A stretch of 64,000 bases of DNA from Haliclona indistincta (GCA_964017065.1 OZ024786.1:14644940-14708939), one strand, 5' to 3'. Shown: positions 32,311-44,216, counted from the stretch's first letter. The notes: a model not told the origin generated them from the sequence alone. Made by a program: numbers and translations.

Positions 32311-33217
32311 ATGCCTCAGTTTCGTTGGCCCGAACTGTTCCATGACATTTCCTTGGCCAGGGAAGTAGCTGATCGCCGCCCTTCAAATTCTGCTGGTTGG
32401 GATGCAATTGCAGACCTGCTAAGCCCCATGTTTACGACACCTAGTAGACCAGTAATGCTCAAGGGACGAGGTTGCAAAGACAGGATGGACCGATTAATAC
32501 AAAAGTTGAGAGCTGAAGATGCCCAGTCCCTGAAACGGTAAATTGTGCCAAGTAAAACATGAAGTATAGCTGTCATTCCATACATATCCGGCAGATCTGG
32601 AACGGAAGAGGAATACTCAGAGCTGACTCAACTCCTTGAAGATATCTCCACTTACCAAAGGGATATGCAGGAGGCACTGTTGAAGGAGAAAGAAGCGAAG
32701 AAACAGAAACAAATAGATGAGAAAGAGAAAGCAGAAGAAATGAGGCGATCAGCCATGGAAACATTGTCTCGTAAGTGAATGAATAAAATTATTTGTTATC
32801 AATTATCATGCTATTATCTTAACAGAAAGGAAGCGCTGAAGAGAAAGAGAAAAAGAGAATATGGAAGATGGCGAGATTGACGAGGGAGATAAGTGGTATC
32901 AAGGTGAAACAGAGGGCGATGGTTAGTAACACTAAAGCTGGTTGACTAATAACAAAGTTATTGTTGCTGTAGAAAACACACAGAAGATCACAAAGCGTAC
33001 TCGAGCCACAAAACTTTCTGCACTGGAAATGCTAGAACATAAATTTGACAAGAAGACGGAATTGAAGAGAATTGAGTTAGATATCAGGAGGAAAGAGTTA
33101 GAACTCCAGGAAATTAAAATGGACAGGGAGCATGAAGATAGGAAAAAGAGGATGGAGATGGAGTTCAGTGAACGAAAAGCTTTTCTGGAATTGATCCAAA
33201 ACCTATCTAAAAAATGA
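32311..33217 (+). pseudogene. Harbinger Myb/SANT-like protein gene
   Basis: Exons 32311-32537, 32595-32770, 32826-32931 and 32973-33217. A non-coding first exon probably ends near 32197. Exon 1 encodes a Trp-rich Myb/SANT-like DNA-binding domain; exons 2-4 encode charged, coiled-coil-prone sequence (R-K-E-L-E-L-Q-E-I-K). The phase-correct exon 3 has a TGA after Q-R-K-R (32838-32840), at a spot where CGA would continue the basic run. Both Harbinger copies share it. A slightly different acceptor keeps a frame open but loses the acidic M-E-D-G-E reading. Probably inactive, or its splicing is misread here. Confidence 0.65.
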
Positions 33218-33302
33218 AACAATCATATTCATCACTTATGGCAAATGTATTGCTTATCGGAATAATAAATTATTGTATCACTTATCACATTATAATTCAT
33301 GA

Positions 33303-34612
33303 TCAAATGTTCAATAAGTATGACTCTAAAGAAGGAGGAGCAACATTAAAAAATGTTGTGGTTAGTGATCCATAAATACATGTATGACAATTTGTCAACA
33401 GAGCTGCCACTGCATAGTATTTGCCAACAGGCTGAAGGAAGATTTTGTTGTTCCTCTTTAGGTCAACATATGTGAAATACTGCAGTATCTTGCCGAATGT
33501 CCATTCGACACTGACTCGAACTTGGCTCATAGACTTGTTGAACTCTTTCTCAGCAACAGTTATCTGAGCTCCACGAAATGGTGTGAGGATGTTGGTAGAA
33601 ATTCCGTAGGCAGGATCTCCATATACAACATATGGCTGACCATTTGCTTGATTGTATTGTGTTAGCTTCCGTGACAGTCCGCTTTCTGCTAACATGAAGG
33701 CGTCATGTCTTTTTCCCTCGATGGGGCCAAACAAATGAGCAATTAACCCATTAGGAGTGACCAATGACTGCAGAAAACATTATATCTTGTCCATGTTAAC
33801 ATGTAGTAGAATACCAAACCTGAAATTTAATACAGTGCACTCTTTTATGGCCGCTATACAGAATACTTTGACTGCGTGATGGTCTAGCAACTGGGCGAAC
33901 TGTGCCATCAATGAAGCCCCAACAGTTACTCAATGCTGCACCTTTTGAGTGCACAGCGTCAGAGAAAGCAGCCGGATCCAACCAGACAAGATTGAGTGAT
34001 GTGAGACGTTCTTCAAATCTATTGTAAACATCGTCCACAATCTGTATAATGTATGTATGTTAGAAATGCTGTAACAAATACTTGCAATACCTTGCTGAAT
34101 ATCATGCTGAGTTCCGCTTCTGGTCTGCCAAACAAAGGGCACAGGTCGTTCCATCTGTTTGGGTAGCTTAGTCTACGCAACATGATTAGGAGTGCTTCGA
34201 TTCCAGTGGATTTGGTTCCCTGCTGACATTTATAGAATTCGGGAAGTCCAAGAGCTAACTTCAAACGATTGATGGCAGTCTTCTCAAACCTATCCAGTAG
34301 AAGTGGCAGTGCGCAACGTTGCTTTGGGCACATCATGACTTACCTGAATATTCGTTCGCATTCATACTCGTTCAGGTCTTCTAAACATAAGCGTGGTCTT
34401 CTAAACATAAGCGTGGCGTAAACTCTGCTTGGTGGAAAAGCAACATGTAGGAGAAGTACTGTGTCTTCATCATCACTAGAGCTATAATCGCTGCTGTCGT
34501 CGTGCAGAAGTACTTGACAAAGCTCATTCAACTCACGCCTGGTACAAAGGGAAGTTACTGCTAGCAGGATTAATAGAGCAAGAATAAAAGTTTACCTTTG
34601 AGAAGCCGCCAT
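33303..34612 (-). CDS. PIF/Harbinger DDE transposase
   Basis: Five exons on the minus strand: 34612-34596, 34538-34344, 34289-34091, 34041-33820 and 33767-33303. GT-AG introns and phases fit throughout, giving 365 residues with no stop. Catalytic candidates fit the DDE_Tnp_4 type: Asp in G-F-I-D-G-T, Asp in Y-G-D-P-A-Y and Glu in V-S-V-E-W-T-F-G. H-D-A-F-M-L, typical of the family, is also present. It starts M-A-A-S-Q-R in a tiny 17-nt exon. It would cut and join Harbinger termini in the nucleus with help from the Myb-like partner. Remnant codons of the last exon survive in copy A at 10176-10357. Confidence 0.85.
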
Positions 34613-34755
34613 ATCCTTCACACGTGGTGGTAGGCGTGTCATAATCTTAATCTCGAAAGTTGTTGTACGTGTAACGTGTGACAGCATGCAACGTACGTAC
34701 GTCATGGCAGTTAGCGGTTAGACGTTACGTACACGTTACGCGTTAAACTCCTTAA

Positions 34756-35346
34756 CCCTTTAACCCCTATTGTCGCCTTTTGGCAACATACATACTTCAG
34801 ACACCATAACTTGATAAAAAAGTGCTAAAATATCCCAAAATTGAGCCAAATTGAAGAATACAAATAACCGCCAAAAATTGACTGGTTTTCGGCGCGCCCC
34901 CTGCGCTAAACGTATTGGCTTCGGCATTTCTATGGCTTCAGTGCAAATTTCACAACGTTTTAAGAAAAACAAAATGGCTGCCAAGAAAATTCGGACATTT
35001 TATGGCTTCAGGGTGCTCGGAAACACATTTTCGTGCATTCTCTATGATCTGGACTACATTTTGCACTCACCAAAACCACTGCTAGTTGTGTGTACTTTTC
35101 AGTATCCAGCCCCAAAGCACTAACTTTGAGCAAAATTTGACGAGGTCGTTGCACTTTATCGGCTTCACTTTCGAAGTGGGAGGGGCATATCGACTGACTT
35201 GAGTGTGGGCAATTGCGGCTACTCACTGGCGTAAAAGGACGCAAATTTGAGACCAGTAGCACAAAAGACACACGAGATATTCACAAGAGAAGTGGTCAGC
35301 ATTTACGAGGTTAAAATTTCAGCAAGATAATTTAGTAATTAAAGGG
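34756..35346. mobile_element. TTAA-flanked (piggyBac-like) element
   Basis: TTAA at 34752-34755 and 35347-35350 flank termini CCCTTTAACCCC and TTAAAGGG. This fits piggyBac-type insertion (TTAA target, ends beginning CCC). It abuts the Harbinger right end. No transposase; internal frames are not recognisable. Confidence 0.55.
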
Positions 35347-35350
35347 TTAA

Positions 35351-35870
35351 TACCTGTAGTTACCTCGTATAGCTATAAACATGCTCGACTCGCTAGTACA
35401 TGAAAAAATATTATGTTATAGACTTTGCGACACATAATGTCACTATGGTTGAGTTGGTGTTTATAAGGAGGATAGAGGAGCATCTGATGTGTGCTATCTG
35501 TCTGGAGTTGTTCTAGGGCCGGTGAAACCCACCCTGTCAACACATGTTCTGTCAAGAGTGAGTACAGCACTCTCTGATAGAGGAGCACCACTCACTGCAG
35601 AAAGTGTCCCGTGTGCGAGGGGGGCGGGGCTACTGCCTGTGAACAAATATGCTCTGCAAAGAAACTCAAGAGACTACAGCAGCAACGAGAGGACAATGGT
35701 GGACCACATCAGCTAGTCGAGTGCATAAGTCGTGTGGGGAGCAGGCCGGACCAGTGGTTGCATGGTGTGAGTACTGTTCACATCATACCATGCATGATCT
35801 GTCAACAATATGCTTGGATCAAAAAGCTCAAGAAAATGGCTAGTTTGTGAAAGCAACATGTTGTGCGCAA
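35351..35870 (+). pseudogene. RING/B-box relic 2
   Basis: Same subfamily and same damage pattern as relic 1: ELF followed by TAG at about 35513, broken RING and B-box 1. Shared sequence runs on to about 36600. Confidence 0.8.
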
Positions 35871-36883
35871 AGAAGAAAAATTATTGTCTTTAAAGTTGCC
35901 ATTATCCTTTGAATTTACTTATGTCTAATGCGGCATGAGCTTGCTTAGCAAAAAACAATTATAATTGCTTCATTATTGTTGGGGTGTATACATATACACC
36001 CCCGCACAAATTGATAATGTAAAGGTGGTCTCATCCCAGAAGTAGACGCAATAGGTTAGTGACTGCTCAAGATAACAAACTGATGAAGGGATCAAAGGAC
36101 AATGCCGCTCTGGAGGGAACATAGTCTATGATGCACTGAACTCATGGTAACACACGATTAGTGCTCTTCAAGTTGAACAGGCTTTTTGCTATGAGACTAC
36201 AATCTATCCTATGTACCCAATCTATCCTATCTAGCCTGTCAAGGCTGGACCTTACAATCGAGTCCTGCCTGGATACACAATTGCTAAAAGAAACACATGT
36301 ATTCGCATAATATCTGTAGCAAGTTGGGATTTCATGCATGCATCGAATACTAATGCTAAAAAAAAGTATTTTTGATCATTATTATTTTATTAATCACTTC
36401 GACCCATCTGTCTAATGTTCGTTTGACATCTCCTGTCCTTGTTCTAACTTTATTTCCTACTTTTCTAATTCTCCAACTTTATTCTAGCTGTTTAACACTG
36501 ATTTTTACTATGATTATGTGGGGCTGTCTTTCAGCGCCAACTTCAGTTCCTGTTATTTATGCATCTCTTTTTTGTTTGTCACCGCTATCTCCAATTTTTT
36601 ATTTGCTGTAGAGCCAGAGAATATAAGAATAAGTTATTATTTCCAACCGGCTGCGGAGCGCAATTTTTATGATTAGTTCAGTAGTGCAGATCATCAAAGA
36701 AAATGCTAGTGACATGCATATAGTAGCTTTATATATCTATATGGAAAGGGATTCAAGCAACAAGGACCGTGAGTACGTGGTACTGCAGTGCTACATGGAC
36801 CGGCCGACTTGCAACCCGGCATAATCCCTTTTGCGGTGACGTATTAACCACGTGCAAACCCATGCACGTGGTTTGTTATAATT
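35871..36883. other. spacer before TRIM 5
   Basis: Relic-flank sequence followed by a TRIM upstream block also seen at 50130-50380 (GCAACAAGGACC...ATGGACCG). No gene recognised. Confidence 0.6.
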
Positions 36884-38274
36884 ATGGATGACCTGAAGTG
36901 TGGTATCTGTCTGGAGTTGTTCCAGGACCTGCGGAGTCTGCCCTGTCTACACACGTTCTGTCGAGATTGTATACAGCGCTCACTGAAGTGTCCCGTGTCC
37001 CGCGCTAAACACGAGCTAAGCGAGAGGGCGGAGCTACTGCCTGTGAACCAATTTGCTCTACAAGAACTACCACTAAAGAGACTACAGCAGCAATGAGTGG
37101 ACAATGGTGAACCACACCAGCTAGTCAAGTGTAAGTAGTGTGGGGAACAGGCTGGACCAGTGGTTGCTTGGTGTGAGTACTGTGACGCTATGATCTGTCA
37201 ACAATGCTCAAGTCAACACGAGAAAATGTCGATTTTGCGTGGGCATGTGATTAAACCAGTTAAGAAGTTTAGACAAGGTTCAAGCGAATCGATAGCTGAA
37301 GGAAACAACAGTACTAGTGAATCAACAAACCTGCCTCCCGAGAAACTGAACACATTTTCCAAATGTTTGAGGCATGAAAACGAGAGATTGAAGTACTTGT
37401 TCATTAGTTGTTCTGAACTGGTTTGTTCAGATTGTCTATTGCTGGGATCACATGCAGGGCATCACAAAGAATTGTTAGAAGGAGCTCGCCTAAGGCTGGA
37501 GACTAAAATGGTTCAGTTGGTTGCCGTCACAGGACACAAGAAACAAGAATTCAGCGAGTACTTGGAGAGGGTTAAGAGAGCTGAAGGCAAGGCGTTGGAT
37601 TATAAAGAGCTTATGGAGACTAAGGTGAACGTATTGTTTGATGGTATCGTAGCAAGAGTGGAGGCACAGAGGAATGAAGCTCTCCAGAGTGTGTCAAAGG
37701 AAGTGAAGGAGATCTGGTCACAGAAGGAGATGATGGAGGTCAGTCTGGCTCAACTAGACAGCTTCACTAGATTTGCTGAGAACACCCACAAGTGTACGAC
37801 TGATACAAGCTACGTAGCAATGGCAGCTCAAGGTGTCAAACTGATGGAACGACTGAAGTATCAGCACGGAAATGAATCAGCTCTAAATCAGAAGATTCAC
37901 ATTGGGTCGAAGTTTCATGACGAAGATCCTCACTTACCACAGCTGTTTTCATTTGGTCTGCCTTCGCTCGAGTTCTCGCCAGCTCCGGGAACGGAATTGC
38001 CAAATCTCATCCACGGTTTCAGGAACATGTACAGCATATACGTGACGTTGGTAGCTGGAGGACAACCTGTGCTGTTTCCATCGATACTGATTGACAACTG
38101 TAGCCTTAAAGTTATAGTTGTCTATCGAGGTAGGCAATGGCGTCCAGATGTCAGACAAAAAGATCGGTCATCTTGGAGTATTTGTTTGAAATTTACTTGT
38201 AGCGAAGAAACAGCGTTGCCATTGGTTCTTAAGTGCCAGGTTACAGGAGCTGTTACTATTAAGACTAACATCAC
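36884..38274 (+). pseudogene. TRIM 5, damaged
   Basis: M-D-D-L-K-C start. The RING has an in-frame 21-base deletion after C-I-Q-R-S-L, and its last ligand is Ser instead of Cys (C-P-V-S-R). TGA at 37094-37096 replaces the CGA of Q-Q-R-E-D-N. The same frame then continues through B-box 1, B-box 2, coiled coil and C-terminal domain. Near 38275 homology to TRIM 7 (50383) ends one or two codons before the expected stop, at a 1.5-kb insertion. The frame reads into inserted DNA up to 38530. Probably non-functional. Confidence 0.85.
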
Positions 38275-39119
38275 TTGTAGCTCGGGAAGCTCTAAGATCA
38301 TAGGCACCGCTAGTGGAATATATCCCATACCACTGCGGATTTCAGGGCAATACTTATATATCCCTCAGGAAGTAGTTCTACTTCCTGGGGATATATTATT
38401 ATTATTATTATTATTTCAACTTTACAGTGCATACAGAGGAATGAAAATGAGAGTAAGTAATAAGGTTGGTCGCCCAGGAGGTCACGCTCACTTCCTGGGG
38501 AATATATATATCCTCCAGGAAGTCAGCTGACTTCAAAAAGTTACCTCCCACTTACCCCTCCGTAACTGGAGGCTGGCTTCACAGAGAGTGAAGCTGAATT
38601 TGCCTTTAAAGAGATTGCGGCGTTTTTATAGCACTAAAGTTCATGACACTTGTGGGGCTCAAATAGTGCGAAAAAATGGCGTCTTGAACTTGTGGACAAC
38701 AAAATAAGCCAGCCATAATCATGTAAAGGGAACTATTTGCAGCATCTAAAAGCACGACTAATTTTGGAGCATCGACCAAGCTCGTCGGGAGGGCCAAGCT
38801 CAAGCTTAGCAAAGAACGCGTTACTCGAGACAAACGCCGGGACCGTTCGACAGTGACGAACGACGCCGGTCACGGAATGGCTGGACAAACTACTGCAACC
38901 TAGGTTTGTTAAGCTACAAAGGCTACATAACTAAACTGCAGGACCCACACATATGCCTCAGCGAGGCTTACCGTTGCTGTCAGTTCTTCGGGCGGTCAAC
39001 CAATGATCACTCGCGTACTCGACAAAGTTGGCTTATTCAGGTTAGTAAACGAACGAAAGTGTGCAGAAAGCCAGTCTTGCTGTTGGATCTTAGAGCTTTC
39101 TGAGCTACAAAATAGTTAA

Positions 39120-39791
39120 CCCATGGGTTCCTCGGCAGTATGGAATATACCCTCGGCGGTTAATTATACCGAAACGGCATTATGTACCGAGAAGCCCCGA
39201 TTGGTTGCCATGGCAATCACGTGATAAATATGGACTCTAGTCTGAGCACACACTAGGAAACATTAGCCTAACAACTAAATCCTAAACCCTAAACCCTAAA
39301 AACCTTCTCCTAACTAACTGTGCAAAGTCGGGAGGGTGTCCTAACCCGGGCCTTCGGCCCTTGGTAAGCCTAAGGATCGTCTAGAGGGTGTCCTAACCCG
39401 GGCCTTCGGCCCTTGGTAAGCCTAAGGATCGTCGAGAAGGTCGTCCTAAAGCGGGCCTTCTGCCCTTGCTAAAGATCGTCTAGAGCGTTGTAAATGGACA
39501 AAAAACGTAAGTTTATGTAGAGAAAAAATAATAAAAAAGACCATGATTGGTAATCGAACCCGGAGCGTATGCACTGCAAACCACGCACTAAACCGCTGAG
39601 CCACCGAAACCTGTTGGCTGTTCAATCCACCAAACAAGCCTATATAGTGCTTCTATACGTGCGCGCGTAGATAATATAAGCCGCCGAAGGCGGCTCGCGC
39701 ATGTGACTTCCGGTCGGGGCTTCTCGGTTCATAATGCGATTCATAATTAACCAGCCTCGGGTATATCCCATACCGCCTCGGAACCCATGGG
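39120..39791. mobile_element. TTAA-flanked (piggyBac-like) MITE
   Basis: TTAA at 39116-39119 and 39792-39795, with inverted termini CCCATGGGTTCCTCGG and CCTCGGAACCCATGGG. Inverted homology extends about 80 bases. It carries a duplicated block of about 65 bases (CTAACCCGGGCCTTCGGCCC) at 39331-39450 and a tRNA-like stretch. Confidence 0.65.
39541..39606 (-). repeat. tRNA-like (SINE-head) sequence
   Basis: Read on the minus strand it has an A-box-like TGGCTCAGCGG and a B-box-like GGTTCGATTACC at tRNA spacing. T-stem pairing is poor, so this is a tRNA-derived fragment rather than a working tRNA. Confidence 0.45.
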
Positions 39792-39803
39792 TTAACCTAT
39801 ACG

Positions 39804-40129
39804 TATGACACATAATTATCATGTACTCATTTATGCTGCATACTGATCTGCTTATTGCAGTATGCATGATGACGGCTGCTCTTGTTTAGCATTTTGGTAT
39901 ATAACTTGGCTAATGCTGTTTTTTATTATTTCGTGCATATGCAATACCAGTACCACGTATTGAACTCCATGTCAGTTACGTCAACGTTTTATGATTGCCG
40001 TAAACGTATCGCAATGTAAAATTTACGCGAGATGGTTAAAAATTTTGTTACTCAAAATTAAATAATAGGGAGTACATGTAGGCTAAAATTTTAGCGCTTT
40101 GAGAACGTCACTAGGTGGCCGATCGCATC
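39804..40129. other. spacer, paralogous to 51785-52110
   Basis: Matches the TRIM 7 to TRIM 8 spacer base for base over most of its length. It shows TRIM 5 + TRIM 6 and TRIM 7 + TRIM 8 are duplicate pairs. No gene. Confidence 0.75.
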
Positions 40130-41406
40130 ATGGACAACTTGAAGTGTGGTATCTGTCTGGAGTTGTTCCAGGACCCACGGAGTCTGCCCTAGGGGATGGA
40201 GCTACTGCCTGTAAACCAATATGCCCTACAAGAATTACCGCCCAAGAGACAATGAGAGGACAATGATCGACCAGACCAGCTAGTTGAGTGTAAGTCGTGT
40301 GGGGAACAGGCTGGACCAGTGGTTGCTTGTTGTGAGGACTGTGATGGCGTCATCTGTCAGCCCTGTGTAGATCAACATGAGAAATTAGTCGGCTTGCGTG
40401 ATCATTTTGTGAAACCTTTTAAAAAATTTAGACAAAGTGTATCAGAAAATGATTGCGAGTTAACAGACTTTCCAGAGAAGCTTAACCTATTAAGGCATGG
40501 CAATGAAAAATTGAAGTACTTGTGTACTAGTTGTTCTGAACTGGTTTGTTCAGAATGTCTATTGCTGGGATCGCATGCAGGCCATGACAAGGAGTTAGTC
40601 GAAGAGGCAAGGCCCAGCTTGATGACAAAGATGGAAGAGTTGGTTAGTGTCAAAAGCAGGAGTTTAGTGAGTTCTTAGAGAAGGCTAAGAAAGCTGAAGG
40701 CAAGGCATTGGAGTATAAAGAGGTTATGGTGACTGACGTTAATGAAGCGTTTGATATCATCGTAGCATCAGTATATAGAGGCACAGAGGAATGAAGCTCT
40801 TCAGAGTGTGTCACAAGGAGTAAAGGAGATCTGGTCACAGAAGGAGATGATGGAGGTCAGTCTGGCTCAACTAGACAGCTTCACTATAGATATGCCGACC
40901 ACACCCATATGTGTACGACTGATAAACGTTTCGTAGCGATGGCAGCTCAAGCTATCAAGCTGATGGACTCCCGGCAACTGAAGGATACACACGGAGATGA
41001 GGTTACTCTCAATCGTAAATTATGCCTTAGCTTTCGATATAGTGACAACTCACGCTTCCCACAGTTGTTTTCATTTGGTAAACCATCTTTAATGTTTTCA
41101 CCTGCTCCGGGAACTCGAATGCCTGATCTTAAGTATGGCATTACTACCGTTGAAATTAAAGTATCTCTAATGATTAGAAAACTACCATTTTTTCCACCGA
41201 TATCAACTGATAAACTTGCTGTTGTTGTTACTCACCAAGGAAAGGAGATACCGACTGAAGTTTGTCTGTCTAATCAGTCATCTTTGAACATTGTTTTTAC
41301 GATTAACCTCGATTACTCAGCAATACCGCTGAAAATTAATTGTAAGCTATCAGAGCCTGCAACGATTGAATCTGATATTACATATAAGACAAAAATACAT
41401 GCATAA
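40130..41406 (+). pseudogene. TRIM 6, damaged copy of TRIM 8
   Basis: Starts M-D-N-L-K-C like the gene at 52111. About 100 bases of RING are deleted after CTGCCC (near 40190). TGA at 40253-40255 replaces the CGA of R-Q-R-E-D-N. Small indels near 40490, 40655, 40775 and 40885 shift frame through B-box 2 and the coil. The last segment (40909-41406) encodes a complete C-terminal beta domain. Non-functional. Confidence 0.88.
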
Positions 41407-42097
41407 TAGTACTAATATTATACTGAGCTGTCACCTGCTTAACAACTCTTTAGCATTGTACTGTTTTATCATTATAATTATACATATATTATTACTACAC
41501 TCACTGTGTTTTCATCCTTGTAATACTTGCTGTAAACATACAAATGCGGACACGTAGCATAGTGTTCTCTGTTTGGACTGTGCACCAGTAGGGGCCAAGT
41601 GGGGGATATGTAGGGGACTCATTTGTATGCCAGTCGCTCTCCCACCCCTGGGGCATTGTAAAACCCGCAAGTGCAAATCTCCACATTGCCCCACCTCACC
41701 AGTGGCGTAGGAATAAATGGTGCACCGGAGCTGGAGCATCACCTTGAATTTATCCAGTTAATGATATTCACTACTAATAACACGCCCAGTCTTCGTGAAT
41801 ATCATTATTAAACAAGCTTGTTATTGCAGGCCCATGGCGCACAGCAATAATTATTGCATATTATCAAGGCGATCGTCCACGCAGCCGCCTCAGCAAGACC
41901 AACCAAGATCAAGACAGCAAATTCGCGGCACAACGTACTGTAAATTGCATGATCATGAATAATTAATTAGCAAAATTTTTCGGCCTCGCTTCGCTCGCCC
42001 ACTTCTGTTGTCTGGTGCATCACTTTTGAAAATATCTTCCTACGCCACTGCTCACCCCGTGTTGGTGGTGGTGGGGCGTGACATTGATAGGCGCATT
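41407..42097. other. TRIM 6 3' flank with MITE-like insert
   Basis: The first 120 bases match the TRIM 8 3' flank. An element with inverted ends CAGTGGCGTAGGAA and TTCCTACGCCACTG spans about 41700-42055, flanked by CTCAC on both sides (hAT-like appearance, uncertain). It contains a GAATAATTAATTAGC block also seen near 43860 and 58090. Confidence 0.5.
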
Positions 42098-42576
42098 TAG
42101 TCAGGCGTAGCCACACCCATCGCGTGCGTTCCTTCGGATGGGTCAGGAGACATTAGTATACTCTAGTTGTCGTTCAGGAATGTAGCGCTACGCAATAGTT
42201 ACGAGATGAATATTGTTAATCACGTGTTGATATTTTAATAACCACGATGTAATAACTGAGGTCTGGGTTTGGCTATAAAAGAAATTCGTGTGCCCACGAG
42301 ATGGCAGGTGTAGTGACTTGTGTTGCATGAACTGCACTTGAACTGCGCTTGAAACCAGCGATATACTACATGAGCGAGGAACACGCGAGTTCAGAAGTAG
42401 TCCCAGGTAAGGTCACGCGACAGTCATTAAGGTAACCGCCCACCCGGACGTGACGCAAAGCTAGCTGCAATCTGATTGGATTGCAACTATAGTAGCAAAG
42501 TGTACAACTCAAGCATACTAATGTCTCCTGACCCATCCGAAGGAACGCACGCGATGGGTGTGGCTACGCCTGACTA
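42098..42576. mobile_element. Mutator-like MITE, TAGTCAGGCG family, 9-bp duplication
   Basis: Perfect termini TAGTCAGGCGT...ACGCCTGACTA, flanked by AGGCGCATT on both sides (42089-42097 and 42577-42585). Diverged internally from the copies at secreted loci. Defines the termini and target length of the family. Confidence 0.88.
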
Positions 42577-42807
42577 AGGCGCATTATTGTCCAATAATAA
42601 TTTATCTCATGGAAAACATCTAAAAATTTAAATAATAAACTCTAAAAAGCAAATTATTTTACTATCCAAAAGCTTTGCTAACAGCAATCGCTTTTCATTT
42701 TAGTGCTATAAACCAATGTGCATGATGTTCGCATCTAATCATGTACTGCGAATCCATCATTGCGCAAATTTACATCACTGCCCGCTGAAAATTTGCTATT
42801 CTGAGCA

Positions 42808-42846
42808 ATGGAAGATCTGAAGTGTGGTATCTGTCTGGAGTTGTTT
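42808..42846 (+). pseudogene. TRIM 5' stub
   Basis: ATG and 13 codons of a RING start (M-E-D-L-K-C-G-I-C-L-E-L-F), preceded by about 200 bases matching the TRIM 10 upstream region (55780-55962). Cut off by an element beginning AAGCCCGTAGACAGGGG, the same family that interrupts the pseudogene at 57857. Confidence 0.8.
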
Positions 42847-44216
42847 CACTTAAGCCCGTAGACAGGGGGGTTCGGTGGGTTCGGACGATCCGAACAGCCC
42901 AGGCTACACAACGGTCGGCTTGAAGTCTTCAGAAAAATAATTGTTTATACATAACTCCGGCGCGAACTGGCTCACGTCGTTCAGATTTCAATTTTACGTC
43001 TACTGCAGATCACGTTTATTCCAATTGGTTGGCAAAAGCTGTTTCAAGCTGCAATAATTGCGGCAAACAACGTTGTAGCGACAATCCGATTGCTGCTATC
43101 GTCGTTTCTACTATCCAGGAATCCATAAGATACTTTTTCAACTGACTGACGTCGATTTTCGAAAAAGCTCCGCTTTGCGACTCGGCGGCAAAGCAACGCG
43201 CTTTTGAAAAAAAAATCGCCGCTTAACATTTTCTGGATAGTAGAAAAAAATCCATTAAACTAGCAAGATGGCGGTCAGAAAACAGCTCTCCAGCAGAGAC
43301 CAGTCGCGTTTGTCGATGTGCGTATTTCTGCAGACTCTGCGCAAGTTCTAAAGTAAAGATGAATGTATTGGCAATGTAATTTCCTAATCTTGGACCTTAA
43401 CTACCAGAGAATCGGATTTCCCGTCCTAAAGCTTTTGGTCGGTCGAGGACGCTATTATTTGCTCCCTGACGCCGAACTAATGAAAGTTAAGGCAAAACAC
43501 TCAGCCCACAGGTAGGCGCCCTGGGTGAGGGTTTTAATGCAGCGTTAAGAAATCTTAACTACCAGTAATTCAAAAGTTCTCTCCTAAAGGTTGTCCTTCC
43601 AGAGGGTCCGATATCCCGCCATGTTGTGCCACGCCCATGTCACGTGAGTTGAAGCCATATGAATCAGGGTGTTCAGTAAGGATAGAGGATCATTCTGATA
43701 CTTGCAACATGCCAGCAGGATCATTAGTTACTGAGATATGAAGCAAAATGTGCAAAAACTATTTTTCTACTCTCTTCGTGTGGAACACTGAAAAATCGCG
43801 AGTAACCATTAACCTAGCCTCGTAACCAGGCTACCGTTAACCACGTTGACACGCCTTAATGAATAATTAATTAGCTAAATTTTCGGGGCCGCTTCTCGCC
43901 GCAAAGAAAGAAAGGAAGGAAGGAACTGGATGGAGGGAGGGAGGGAGGGAAGAAAGAAAGAAAACGAAGAAGACCGACTAAACTCGATTTTCACCGTTTC
44001 CAGATTCGTCACTTTAGTAACAATTTCGAGCAATCTCCTTGCTACTGTAAGATGGGGCAACGCCAGAGAGCAGATTTAGGTGTCTTTTGACGTATAAAAT
44101 TAATCGGCACCAGGCGAAATAGCAACGTTTGAACGCTAGTACATTGTGTGTAGCCGCCATCTTGTTTTCTCGTTCAACCTTACATAGGGAGTCACTACCG
44201 TGCCTCCCTAATAGAA
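42847..44216. other. transposon-derived region without a gene
   Basis: Holds the CCCGTAGACAGGGGGGTTCGG element, a diverged relative of the 3807 element (ending GTGTGGAACACTG near 43788), a GAAGGAAG-type purine run (43900-43970) and a 240-base end of the composite element (43978-44216). No protein-coding sequence recognised. Confidence 0.55.

Larger units (their letters stand above)
32014..34751. mobile_element. full-length PIF/Harbinger transposon
   Basis: Left end GGGAGTTTAAG, right end CGTTAAACTCC, short inverted termini. It contains a Myb/SANT-like gene on + and a five-exon transposase on -, the usual two-gene layout of Harbinger elements. The flanks do not show a clean 3-base target duplication (AATA left, TTAATA right), partly because a TTAA element abuts the right end. 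Copy A at 8667 is the same element, truncated. Confidence 0.85.
38275..39803. mobile_element. 1.5-kb composite insertion at the end of TRIM 5
   Basis: The TRIM 7 3' flank resumes at 39804 (ACGTATGACACATAA). The insert holds a CTTCCTGGGGATATATATT-type inverted pair (about 38300-38520), non-coding sequence, and a TTAA-flanked element at 39120-39791. No clear target duplication for the whole block. Confidence 0.7.

Noticed and set aside
38300..38530. Coding tail after the TRIM 5 domain
   Set aside because: Sequence is AT-rich repeat with (ATT)n and the CTTCCTGGGGATAT inverted pair; it looks like chance open frame in inserted DNA.
39276..39304. CCTAAACCCTAAACCC, resembling telomere repeats of plants
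   Set aside because: Only two to three units inside a transposon-like block; too short to mean a telomere joint.
39541..39606. Possible functional tRNA gene on the minus strand
   Set aside because: A-box and B-box are recognisable but stem pairing, especially the T arm, is poor, and it lies inside a MITE.
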